DNA of 64,000 nt, from positions 558,001 to 622,000 of the forward strand of contig NZ_JADIKM010000001.1 of assembly GCF_044904665.1 (NCBI RefSeq), written 5' to 3'. This DNA is from Dyella_A ginsengisoli. Its GTDB lineage: Bacteria; Pseudomonadota; Gammaproteobacteria; Xanthomonadales; Rhodanobacteraceae. Below, one piece after another: positions 1 to 7,438 of the stretch (positions within the stretch are counted from its first letter, which is position 1; each line of letters starts with the position of its first letter). The notes beneath the pieces were generated by a model. The model did no database searches, was not told the origin of the DNA, and saw nothing but the letters and a program-made list of their open reading frames with translations. A program made the position numbers and the translations under genes.

Positions 1-320
1 ACATGGAGCTGATGGCGCTGATGGCGATGAAGGGCTACGCCTGGAACGCCGGCAGCGGTCCGCGCGGCGGCGCCGGCAACGGCGGCGGCTACGTACCGCC
101 GCACCGCTCCACCGGCGGCCCCGATCCCTACGCGGTGCTCGGCGTACAGCGCGACGCGGACGAGCGCACGATCAAGCGCGCCTACCGCAAGCTGATCTCC
201 GAGCATCACCCCGACCGTCTTGGCGACCTGCCCGAGGACATGCGCAAGCGCGCCGAGGCGCGGGCCAGCGAGATCAACGCGGCCTACGAGCGCATCAAGG
301 CCGAGAAGGGCTTCAAATAA
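1..320 (+). CDS. djlA: DjlA-type co-chaperone, C-terminal J domain (5' partial)
   Basis: The reading frame is open at the left edge, so only the last ~105 residues are visible. A Gly-rich linker leads into a J domain (DPYAVLGV at about 120-143, then the HPD loop in SEHHPDRLG at about 198-224) that runs to the C-terminus. The J domain stimulates DnaK ATPase. A C-terminal J domain after a Gly-rich linker is typical of DjlA/TerB-type inner-membrane co-chaperones, whose N-terminal membrane anchor and TerB-like region would lie before the window. The gene ends 98 bp before rpe. Another J-domain protein is possible because the N-terminus is missing. Confidence 0.75.
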   Translation, partial: MELMALMAMKGYAWNAGSGPRGGAGNGGGYVPPHRSTGGPDPYAVLGVQRDADERTIKRAYRKLISEHHPDRLGDLPEDMRKRAEARASEINAAYERIKAEKGFK

Positions 321-418
321 AAGCCGTGTTGGAGCGCGCCGAAGTGCGCGAAAAGCCTGCATGGCGCCAACGCCGACAACCGGTCGCGCACACAGTGCGC
401 TCCAACAGAGGTCGATCC

Positions 419-1087
419 ATGAGCAAGCAGTCCCCGATCATCGCTCCGTCCATCCTCTCGGCCGATTTCGCCCGGCTCGGCGAGGACACCGCCAAGGTGC
501 TCGCCGCCGGTGGCGACTGGGTGCACTTCGATGTGATGGACAACCATTACGTGCCCAACCTCACCATGGGCCCGATGGTGCTCAAGGCGCTGCGCGACTA
601 CGGCATCACCGCGCACATCGACGTGCATCTGATGGTCAAGCCGGTAGACCGCATCGTGCCGGATTTCGCCAAGGCCGGCGCCAACTCCATCAGCTTCCAT
701 CCGGAAGCCAGCGAGCACGTCGACCGCACCCTCGGCCTGATCAAGGAGGCCGGCTGCCAGGCTGGCCTGGTCTTCAATCCGGCCACGCCGCTGAACTGGC
801 TCGACCACGTGCTGGACAAGCTCGACTTCGTGCTGCTGATGTCGGTGAATCCCGGTTTCGGGGGGCAGAAGTTCATTCCTTCGGCGCTGGACAAGCTGCG
901 CGAGGTGCGCCGCCGCATCGACGACAGCGGCCGTGCGATCCGGCTGGAAGTGGACGGTGGCGTGAGCGCCGACAACATCGGCGCCATCGCCGCGGCCGGG
1001 GCCGACACCTTCGTCGCCGGCTCGGCGATCTTCAACGCGCCGGACTACGCCGCGGCGATCGCCGCCATGCGCCACGCCATCGGCTGA
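419..1087 (+). CDS. rpe: ribulose-phosphate 3-epimerase
   Basis: A 222-residue TIM-barrel enzyme that interconverts D-ribulose 5-phosphate and D-xylulose 5-phosphate in the cytosolic pentose phosphate pathway. Hallmarks are the N-terminal IAPSILSADFARLG, HFDVMDNHYVPNLTMGP (metal-binding His and catalytic Asp), the HLMV segment, VNPGFGGQKF (phosphate loop) and EVDGGV with the second catalytic Asp. Length matches the family. The ATG at 419 is preceded by AGAGG at 406-410. The frame stays open upstream to 326, but that extension has no similarity to the family. Confidence 0.97.
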   Translation: MSKQSPIIAPSILSADFARLGEDTAKVLAAGGDWVHFDVMDNHYVPNLTMGPMVLKALRDYGITAHIDVHLMVKPVDRIVPDFAKAGANSISFHPEASEHVDRTLGLIKEAGCQAGLVFNPATPLNWLDHVLDKLDFVLLMSVNPGFGGQKFIPSALDKLREVRRRIDDSGRAIRLEVDGGVSADNIGAIAAAGADTFVAGSAIFNAPDYAAAIAAMRHAIG

Positions 1088-1308
1088 TCGTCGTCGGAAA
1101 GCGCAAAAAGAAGTCCCGGCGCCGCGTGGCACCGGGACAAGCGTCGTCGGACGCGTCAGGGAGATCACCAGAGTGGGCGCCGCCCCGCCGCTGCACCGTA
1201 CAGGCGCCATGCGACGGGTTTCCACGGCAATGGCGCGACGCCACTCAGGAGATTGGAACCCCGCCCGGCGGGGATGGTTCCCGCTCGTTCAGAATTTTCT
1301 TGCGACCC

Positions 1309-1338
1309 GAAAAAAGACTCCCCTCGCGCGGAGGGGAG
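1309..1338 (-). terminator. intrinsic terminator (minus strand)
   Basis: A perfect 7-bp stem (CTCCCCT at 1318-1324 pairing with AGGGGAG at 1332-1338) is followed, on the minus strand, by six T residues (A-run 1310-1315 on plus). It lies 38 bp downstream of the 40-codon ORF at 1376-1498 and would end the small-ORF transcript. Confidence 0.7.
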
Positions 1339-1375
1339 AAGGAACGGCCATTAAGGTCGGGGAAAAACGGTCTAT

Positions 1376-1498
1376 CTACAACGGCTGCCAATCCGGGTCG
1401 GGGTCCTGCGGGTGGTTTTCCATCGCGCGTCCTTGTGCGGCCGGGGGTGGCATGCAGTACGTGGCGGAGCTGTCGAACCATTGATCGAAACAGGGCAT
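1376..1498 (-). CDS. small protein of 40 aa, unknown
   Basis: The ORF begins MPCFDQWFDSSATYC and ends NHPQDPDPDWQPL. The ATG at 1498 has a near-perfect Shine-Dalgarno (TGAGGAGG on the minus strand, 1505-1512), which overlaps the stop codon of the upstream small ORF, so translation is probably coupled. It has two cysteines (positions 3 and 15), three tryptophan/tyrosine-rich stretches, a Pro-rich middle and an acidic Pro/Asp tail. There is no signal peptide or membrane segment. I recognise no family. Evidence that it is real: the ribosome site, the tight spacing and the terminator just after it. It could be a cytosolic partner of the membrane peptide encoded before it. Confidence 0.55.
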   Translation of the reverse strand: MPCFDQWFDSSATYCMPPPAAQGRAMENHPQDPDPDWQPL

Positions 1499-1509
1499 GA
1501 CGGGCCTCC

Positions 1510-1623
1510 TCAGTGCAGGGCCATCAACAGTCCGAGCATGAGCCCACCGATGGCCAGGACCACACGCAGCGGCTCGAAGCCCTGCAGTTCGTTGTCGTCA
1601 TGTGCGGCGTCGAGCTTCTTCAT
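1510..1623 (-). CDS. small membrane protein of 37 aa, unknown
   Basis: The ORF starts MKKLDAAHDDNELQGFEPLR and ends in a hydrophobic stretch (VVLAIGGLMLGLLMALH), so a short polar N-terminus is followed by one membrane helix at the C-terminus. The ATG at 1623 has GAGGGAG 7 bp upstream on the minus strand. It is followed 11 bp later by the 40-aa ORF, and both sit before an intrinsic terminator, so they look like a two-gene small-protein operon between rpe and the Sel1-like gene. No family is recognised. Confidence 0.55.
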   Translation of the reverse strand: MKKLDAAHDDNELQGFEPLRVVLAIGGLMLGLLMALH

Positions 1624-1763
1624 GTTGGTGCTCCCTCAAGGGCCTGGATGCATCTCAACCGGCCGGTCTGATGCGGTGATGCTGAAAACATGGCGAGTTG
1701 CGGGCAATGGCGTCCTGGTGCATGGTGACCTTGGAGGGCGAAACCCAAGGAAAGGGGTACTGG

Positions 1764-2531
1764 ATGATGGCGAGTCGAATCTGCGTCTTTGCGCTGGCCG
1801 TGTCCGCGGCATGGCTTGTTTCCAACGCGGCGGCGGCATCCGCCGCCGATCCGGGCCGTTCGCCTGCGGACTCCAGGATGCCGCTGGCTGAAGTGGCCAG
1901 GACGAACTGCCCGCAGGGTCTGGAGCGTTACGTGCCGGGCGAGTACTACTACTGCGTTGGCGTGAGGGATCTGGCCGGGAGGAAGTTCGCCAGGGCGAGG
2001 GAGATGCTCGACGACGCCGCCCGGTGGGGCAACAAGCGTGCGCAGTTCCTGCTCGGGATCGGTTACTTCAAGGGCGATTCCGGTCAGCCCAACCGCCCGC
2101 TGGGGCTGGCCTATCTGCAACTCGCCAGCGAGCGGGACACGCCCTTCTATCTCGCGGTCTACCGTTCGGCCGAGAGCCAGGCCTCGGTGCAGGAGCAGGC
2201 GCAGGCCCGGCATCTGCTCGAGGCGATGATGCCGGTCTATGGCGATGCCACGGCTGCGCGCAGGGCCGAGCGGCACTATCGTCACGCACGATCCGACCTG
2301 ACCGGCCAGGAAGGTTTCGACGAGAAGGTGTGTATCGACGGGATCACTGGCGGCAAGGTACCGCCACTGCATCCGTTGAAGGACAAGACGATCACCGTGC
2401 TCTGCCCCACGGCGCAGCCGGTGGATCAGGTCCTGGTCAAGCTCGACCGCTATGCCGACCACCTTCTGGAGGGGTGGGTCGGTCGCGTAACCGTCGGTGA
2501 CGTGCAGCCGGTGACTGCTCCGGGCAAATAG
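1764..2531 (+). CDS. secreted Sel1-like repeat protein
   Basis: A 255-residue protein with a signal peptide (MMASRICVFALAVSAAW..., cleavage probably near AASAA). After a Cys-containing segment (RTNCPQGLERYVPGEYYYC) comes an alpha-helical Sel1/TPR-like region (LAGRKFARAREMLDDAARWG, then AQFLLGIGYFKG and GLAYLQLASER). The C-terminal third contains two further cysteines (KVCIDGIT, TVLCPT) that may form a disulfide. The start was chosen at 1764 because AAGGAAAGG lies just upstream and the signal peptide begins there; the frame is open from 1698. Sel1-like proteins usually act as scaffolds in signalling or envelope processes. The specific role is unknown. Confidence 0.65.
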   Translation: MMASRICVFALAVSAAWLVSNAAAASAADPGRSPADSRMPLAEVARTNCPQGLERYVPGEYYYCVGVRDLAGRKFARAREMLDDAARWGNKRAQFLLGIGYFKGDSGQPNRPLGLAYLQLASERDTPFYLAVYRSAESQASVQEQAQARHLLEAMMPVYGDATAARRAERHYRHARSDLTGQEGFDEKVCIDGITGGKVPPLHPLKDKTITVLCPTAQPVDQVLVKLDRYADHLLEGWVGRVTVGDVQPVTAPGK

Positions 2532-2661
2532 GCCGGAAGCGGCAAAACCGGTCCCGATCTGTGGCGAAGGCATGGCAGACCACTGGATGCGTCTTGCGCA
2601 TGATGCACGCCGCCATGCACGCTGCGTACCATCACGAACCGCATCCTACAGGGGAGTTCTC

Positions 2662-3351
2662 ATGGGCCGCAGCATCGCCATCGTCGAAGACGAACCGCTG
2701 ATCCGCGCCAACTACGTCGAGGCGCTGAACCGTTTCGGCTACGACACCCGCGGCTACGGTTCGCGGCACGAGGCCTCGGCGGCCTTCGCCATGCGCCTGC
2801 CGGAGCTGGTCATCATCGACATCGGCCTGGGCGACGAGCCCGAAGGCGGCTTCGACCTGTGCCGCGAGCTGCGCGCGAAGTCGCCGACGCTGCCGATCAT
2901 CTTCCTTACCGCGCGCGATTCGGATTTCGACGTGATTTCCGGCCTGCGGCTGGGTGCCGATGACTACCTCAGCAAGGACACCAGCCTGCACCAGCTCGCT
3001 GCACGCATCGCCGCCCTGTTCCGCCGGATCGCCTCGATGCAGGCGCCGGCGGCCAGCGAGACGGTGATCGAGCACGGTCCGCTCAAGCTCGAATCCGAGC
3101 GCATGCGGATCACCTGGAATGGTGAAGAGATCCCGCTTACCGTCACCGAATTCTGGATGGTGCACACCCTGGTGCGCTTCCCCGGCCACGTGAAGAACCG
3201 CGATCAGCTGATGCGCGAAGCCGAACTGGTGGTCGACGACGCCACCATCACCTCGCACATCAAGCGCATCCGCAAGAAGTTCATCGCGGTGGCGCCTGAG
3301 TTCGACGCGATCGAGACCGTGCATGGCGTGGGTTACCGGTGGAAGCCGTGA
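2662..3351 (+). CDS. OmpR-type response regulator
   Basis: A 229-residue regulator with receiver and winged-helix domains. The receiver has the acidic pair E9/D10/E11, phosphoacceptor D53 (LVIIDIGLGDE), T83 and K105 (ADDYLSKD). The C-terminal Trans_Reg_C domain (about 130-229) ends VHGVGYRWKP. The ATG at 2662 has AGGGGAG 6 bp upstream. It overlaps the next gene and is in an operon with the histidine kinase at 3968. The receiver and its kinase resemble, from memory, the regulator/kinase pair of the proteobacterial dedicated sortase system (TIGR03787/TIGR03785), but no sortase is in the window. Confidence 0.88.
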   Translation: MGRSIAIVEDEPLIRANYVEALNRFGYDTRGYGSRHEASAAFAMRLPELVIIDIGLGDEPEGGFDLCRELRAKSPTLPIIFLTARDSDFDVISGLRLGADDYLSKDTSLHQLAARIAALFRRIASMQAPAASETVIEHGPLKLESERMRITWNGEEIPLTVTEFWMVHTLVRFPGHVKNRDQLMREAELVVDDATITSHIKRIRKKFIAVAPEFDAIETVHGVGYRWKP

Positions 3352-3971
3352 GGCGATGGCTGCTGCTGATCGCCGCTTGTGCCTCGCCGGTATGCCTTGC
3401 GGTCGGCCAAGCGGATTCAGTGCAAGCAGACCGCGTCGTGTTGGTCTATGGCAAGGCAGACGGCGACGTTCCTGGATGGGCCGTGCTAGCCGACAAGCTG
3501 AGTGGCTGGACGGCCGATTGCTGCATGTACGCACGCGCTATAGGCGTGAACTTGGTCATGTATCAGGGCGAGTGGACGGGCAAGCCTGAACAGGTGATCG
3601 TGCTCAACGTCTGGCCTGCCAAGCTGCACAGTCTCAACGATGAAGTCGTCGCCGACCGCAAAAAATATCTCCAGCGCGATCCGGGAGCGCGTTCCAAGCT
3701 GTTCCGGATCCCACACGCGAAGATGACTTGCGATGCCATCGCTTACGAAGGCACGGATCACTTTGATGACGTGGTTGTGTTCTGCGATCCGGGCCGAACG
3801 ACCGGCATACGCCTAAGCTGGTCGATGACCTTGGCGGCCGGCGATCCGCAGCGTAGAGCGCTGCTGGACGGATTTATGAAAGTCGCTGCCAACGCGTCCT
3901 ATATGAGTCGAGAGGGCGATCATCGATCGCGGGACGGGCAGCGGGGCGCTGGCAAACACTCCGCGCCATGA
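3348..3971 (+). CDS. secreted protein of unknown function between regulator and kinase
   Basis: The 207-residue product starts with a signal peptide (VRRWLLLIAACASPVCLAVG). The GTG at 3348 gives a 4-bp GTGA overlap with the regulator stop; an in-frame GTG at 3339 is the alternative. The C-terminal end overlaps the kinase start (ATGA, 3968-3971). The mature part has five cysteines including the pair DCCMYAR, plus KMTCDA and VVFCDPG. Its base composition is visibly less GC-rich than the flanking genes, which suggests a later insertion or weaker codon bias. No domain is recognised. Coupling on both sides suggests a periplasmic auxiliary factor for the sensor kinase. Confidence 0.65.
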   Translation: MRRWLLLIAACASPVCLAVGQADSVQADRVVLVYGKADGDVPGWAVLADKLSGWTADCCMYARAIGVNLVMYQGEWTGKPEQVIVLNVWPAKLHSLNDEVVADRKKYLQRDPGARSKLFRIPHAKMTCDAIAYEGTDHFDDVVVFCDPGRTTGIRLSWSMTLAAGDPQRRALLDGFMKVAANASYMSREGDHRSRDGQRGAGKHSAP

Positions 3972-5992
3972 CCCTGCGCCGCAAGCTGCTGCTCGTCGCG
4001 CTGTGCACGCTGGCGCTGCCCGTCGCCGGCTGGCTCTACGTGCGGCAGATGGAAAACCTGCTGCGCGACGGCCAGGCGCAGGCGCTCACCGCGTCGGCGC
4101 GCGCCGTGGCGCGCAGCCTGGCGGTCACCGGCGCGGTGCTGCCGGAAGCCGGCCAGGGCTGGTATGTGCAGGCCGCCGGCACGCCGATCACCATCGACGG
4201 CTACGGCGACGACTGGGCACCGCTCACGCCGTGGAGCGAGCCGGTGGGTGCGCGCGGCAAGCTGCTGCTGGCGCAGGACGACAGCTGGCTCTACCTGTGG
4301 CTGGACGTGCGCGACAGCCGCCGCACGCGCGCCGAGGTCGACGATCCGCTGGTGCTGCGCGCCGATCACGTGGTGCTGTCACTGCAGCGCGGGACGGTGC
4401 TGCGTCGTTATCTGCTGGCCAGTGCGGCGCCCGGCCCGGTCAGCGCCCGTCCGCTGGATCCGCCGGTCGACGGCCTGCCCGATCTGCTCACCGCGCAGTG
4501 GCAGGAAGATGGCAGTGGCTATCGCATCGAGCTGCGCGTGCCGCGTGTGGACGGCGTCAGCGCGCTGGGCGTGGGCGTGTTCGATCCGGCCGATGGCGGC
4601 GATCCCCTCGCCGTCGAGCAGCGGCCGCTGCTGGCCTATTCGGACCCGCTGTCGGCAGAACTGGCGCAGCTGGCACCTGACGACGTGCACGCCCGCGTGC
4701 TGTCACCCGATGGCTGGTTGCTGGCACAGAGCGGACGACACGATGCGGATCGCAGCCAGGGCCCGCAGCCGGGCTGGTTCGCCGCGCTGATCTACCGCTC
4801 CCTGCTGGCCGACCGCGTGCAGGCCTCGCAGCCCTGGATGCAGGATGCGCCGCGCCTGCTCACCGACGAGGTCACCCAGGCGCGCCACGGCACGCCCGCC
4901 GCGGTGTGGCGCGACGGCGAGACGCGCGCCAGCGTGGTGCTCGATGCCGCGGTGCCGATCGAGCGGGCCGGTCACGTGCGCGGGGTGCTGCTGCTGGAGC
5001 AGGCCAGTCGCGCGGTGCCGCTGCTGGCCAACCGCGCGCTGTTCGGATTGCTGCTCACCAGCTTCGCGGTGCTACTGGTGGCCGGCGGCATCCTGCTCGC
5101 TTTCGCCACGCGGCTGAGTCTGCGCCTGGGCAAGCTGCGCGATGCGGCCGAGCGGGCGCAGGCAGCGGATGGACGTCTGGACGGCCTGTTCCAGCGCGGA
5201 CGCTTCCCGATGACCGACGCGCCGGACGAGGTCGGCGACCTCGCGCGCAGCTTCGAGAAGCTGTTCGAGGCGGTGGGTGGCTACACCGACTACCTGCGTA
5301 CGCTGGCCTCCAAGCTGTCGCACGAACTCAACACGCCGTTGGCGATCGTCAAATCCTCGCTGGACAACCTGGAGCACGCGCTCGATGCGGACGGCGGCGT
5401 GCCCGCGGATGCCGCGCCGTATCTCGCGCGGGCGCGCGACGGCACCGCCCGCCTCGGTGCGCTGGTACGTGCCATGAGCGAGGCCAGCCGGATGGAGCGC
5501 GCCATCGCCGCCGCCGAACCGGAGGACGTCGACCTGCGCGACGTGGTGCGCGGCTGCGCCGAGTCCTATCGCGCGCTGGCAGGGACGCGTCGTTTCGACT
5601 GCGTGCTGCCCGATGCACCACTGCCGTTCCACGGCGCGCCCGAACTGGTGGCGCAGGCGCTGGACAAGCTGTTCGACAACGCGCTCTCGTTCACCCCGGC
5701 CGAGGGCTGGCTGCGGCTGGAGCTGCGGGCCATCGATGGCGGCGCGCAGATCACCCTGGCCAACCAGGGGCCGCCGCTGCCCGAGGCGATGCAGGCGCGG
5801 CTGTTCGATTCGCTGGTGAGCCTGCGCGACAAGGCCACGCCGGGCGATGCGCCGCACCTGGGGCTGGGCCTGTACGTGGTGCGGCTGGTGGCCGAGCGTC
5901 ATGGCGGAGTGGCTCTGGCGCGCAACACGGATGACGGCCAGGGTGTGGCGTTCACGCTGCAGCTGTTCGGCATGCCGCGCCCGCGGCTATAG
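3968..5992 (+). CDS. membrane sensor histidine kinase with large periplasmic sensor
   Basis: A 674-residue kinase. Membrane segment 1 is at the N-terminus (RKLLLVALCTLALPVAGWLY). It is followed by a ~330-residue periplasmic region containing a CBM9-like beta domain (TPITIDGYGDDWAPLTPW). Membrane segment 2 is LFGLLLTSFAVLLVAGGILL. A HAMP-like linker, a DHp domain with H452 in KLSHELNTPLAIVKSSLDNL, and a HATPase domain (N-box N571 in LDKLFDNAL; G-box HLGLGLYVVRLVAERHGG) follow. It overlaps the preceding gene by 4 bp and should phosphorylate the regulator at 2662. Architecture resembles the dedicated-sortase-system kinases. The 3' end overlaps the convergent TonB-like gene by 6 bp. Confidence 0.88.
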   Translation: MTLRRKLLLVALCTLALPVAGWLYVRQMENLLRDGQAQALTASARAVARSLAVTGAVLPEAGQGWYVQAAGTPITIDGYGDDWAPLTPWSEPVGARGKLLLAQDDSWLYLWLDVRDSRRTRAEVDDPLVLRADHVVLSLQRGTVLRRYLLASAAPGPVSARPLDPPVDGLPDLLTAQWQEDGSGYRIELRVPRVDGVSALGVGVFDPADGGDPLAVEQRPLLAYSDPLSAELAQLAPDDVHARVLSPDGWLLAQSGRHDADRSQGPQPGWFAALIYRSLLADRVQASQPWMQDAPRLLTDEVTQARHGTPAAVWRDGETRASVVLDAAVPIERAGHVRGVLLLEQASRAVPLLANRALFGLLLTSFAVLLVAGGILLAFATRLSLRLGKLRDAAERAQAADGRLDGLFQRGRFPMTDAPDEVGDLARSFEKLFEAVGGYTDYLRTLASKLSHELNTPLAIVKSSLDNLEHALDADGGVPADAAPYLARARDGTARLGALVRAMSEASRMERAIAAAEPEDVDLRDVVRGCAESYRALAGTRRFDCVLPDAPLPFHGAPELVAQALDKLFDNALSFTPAEGWLRLELRAIDGGAQITLANQGPPLPEAMQARLFDSLVSLRDKATPGDAPHLGLGLYVVRLVAERHGGVALARNTDDGQGVAFTLQLFGMPRPRL

Positions 5993-7264
5993 CGCCTGCC
6001 CGTCACTCAGGTGAAAGCGCACCGGCACGCGTGCCGTGGCCGTGCCGGCGCCGCCGTCGCTGCGCAGCGCGCGGAAGCGCCACTGACGGGCCGAGGCCAC
6101 CGCCGCGGCGTCCAGCTCGGCGAACCCGCTCGATTGCGCCACGGCGATATCCCGCGGCAGGCCGTCGGTGCCGATGGTGAGCACCAGCAGCACGGTGCCC
6201 TGGTGACGTTGACGTATCGCTTCTTCCGGATAGTGCGGCGGCGGCCGGCTGATGATCTCCACCGCCACCGGTGCCGTGGGCGCGCCGTAGGCCAGCACCC
6301 AGCCGCCGTCGCCGCGCTGCAGGTGCGCCTGGTAGGTCTCGGTGTCGCCACAGCCGCCGGTACGACCGTCGCAGCGGCGCACGCTGTAGGTGAGCTGGCC
6401 CTGCGCGTCGAGCGTGAAGTCGGTCAGCTGCATGTGGCGCGGGTCGATCGGCGCGTCGAGCACGGTCCCGACGAAGACACCACGGCGGAACATGTAGAGC
6501 TGCACCGCGCTGGGTTGGCACTGGGCATCGCGCTGCACGATCGCCTCGGCGACGTAGGCGTCGCCGCTGCGCCGTGCCCGCCCGGTCAGCACGCGTTGTC
6601 CACCGGTGAGCAGGAAGCGGTCTTCCTCGCCGCCGGCCGCGCCGCCAGCGGGGCAGGCGGAAGGCATGGTTGCTGCGGATGCGCTTGCCACCATGGGCTG
6701 CAGCGGGCGTGGCACATAGCGCACCACCGGCGTCGCGGGCGCACGGGCCGGCGCGCGATACAGGTACCCGATCAGGATCGCCAGCGAAGCGACGGCCACG
6801 CCTCCCAGCCACGTCGATGTTCGACGACGGCCGCGCGGCATGGCACGGGCAGGAAGCGGCGGTGGCTGGCTGGCGGGGCGCGGCAGCGGCGGCGGTGTCG
6901 CGGCGAGCGGCAGTGCCTGCCAGCTCGCGTCGCCGTCATGGCACCAGCGGTCGTCCGGGCGGGCGTAGTCGCCGCGCGCGTCGGCGGGCAGCGGGCCAAG
7001 CACGCGATCGCCGCGCAGCAGCCAGATCAGCGCCCCATCGTCGGCGTGGACCGCGGCCGCAGTACCGAGCTGTTGCAACTGGGCAGCCTGGGCGCGTGCC
7101 GTCGCCTCGTCCAGCGTGCGCCGGATGATCAGCGGCGCGCGCTGCCACACCTTGTCGCGAAAAGCCTCCGGCGTCATGCCGAATGCCGCGGCAAGCCGTG
7201 ACTCGACGGCGTCGGCGTTGTGGTCGAGATGGTGGCCCGCCAATACCAGGCAGAACGTATCCAT
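5987..7264 (-). CDS. TonB C-terminal domain protein
   Basis: A 425-residue protein with an unusual layout. A cytosolic N-terminal region of about 150 residues (MDTFCLVLAGHHLDHNADAV..., with a Pro-rich end) precedes one membrane segment (WLGGVAVASLAILIGYLY). The periplasmic part carries a C-terminal TonB domain (RPPPHYPEEAIRQRHQGTVL, then GLPRDIAVAQSSGFAELDAA and ARQWRF). The TonB fold couples the inner-membrane proton motive force to outer-membrane receptors or acts as an envelope protein-binding domain. There is no ExbBD nearby and the N-terminal extension is not that of classical TonB, so a specialised or regulatory role is likely. It is convergent with the kinase gene. Confidence 0.8.
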   Translation of the reverse strand: MDTFCLVLAGHHLDHNADAVESRLAAAFGMTPEAFRDKVWQRAPLIIRRTLDEATARAQAAQLQQLGTAAAVHADDGALIWLLRGDRVLGPLPADARGDYARPDDRWCHDGDASWQALPLAATPPPLPRPASQPPPLPARAMPRGRRRTSTWLGGVAVASLAILIGYLYRAPARAPATPVVRYVPRPLQPMVASASAATMPSACPAGGAAGGEEDRFLLTGGQRVLTGRARRSGDAYVAEAIVQRDAQCQPSAVQLYMFRRGVFVGTVLDAPIDPRHMQLTDFTLDAQGQLTYSVRRCDGRTGGCGDTETYQAHLQRGDGGWVLAYGAPTAPVAVEIISRPPPHYPEEAIRQRHQGTVLLVLTIGTDGLPRDIAVAQSSGFAELDAAAVASARQWRFRALRSDGGAGTATARVPVRFHLSDGQAL

Positions 7265-7397
7265 GCCCGCTGTTCCCTCCGGTGGGTACCTGTCAGCTTA
7301 ACCAAGCCACGCCCCGCCGCCACCCCGCTGCCTGCTGGATGCGCCGCGGCGGGCGGCCGCGGCGCCCGTGCGGGTGCGCGATGGCGCGGCGTCGTGC

Positions 7398-7403
7398 CTA
7401 CAA
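7398..7403 (+). promoter_or_regulatory. possible -10 box for trpE
   Basis: TACAAT matches the sigma-70 -10 consensus in five of six positions and lies 36 bp upstream of the GTG start preferred for trpE. No convincing -35 box is visible in the GC-rich sequence before it. If this is the promoter, the ATG overlapping it (7403) cannot be the trpE start. Confidence 0.35.
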
Positions 7404-7438
7404 TGGCCGTCTGTTTGGATCAGCCGGACCCACGCCAC

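Noticed and set aside
1113..1138. GTCCCGG/CCGGGAC inverted repeat after rpe
   Set aside because: On the plus strand it has no T-run, so it is not an rpe terminator. On the minus strand it is followed by TTCTTTTT, but the small-ORF transcript already has a better terminator at 1309-1338. Left unassigned.
1255..1281. GGAACCCCGCC/GGCGGGG-type hairpin
   Set aside because: The stem is good but only a weak, interrupted T stretch follows on the plus strand and it lies far from rpe. Not called as a terminator.
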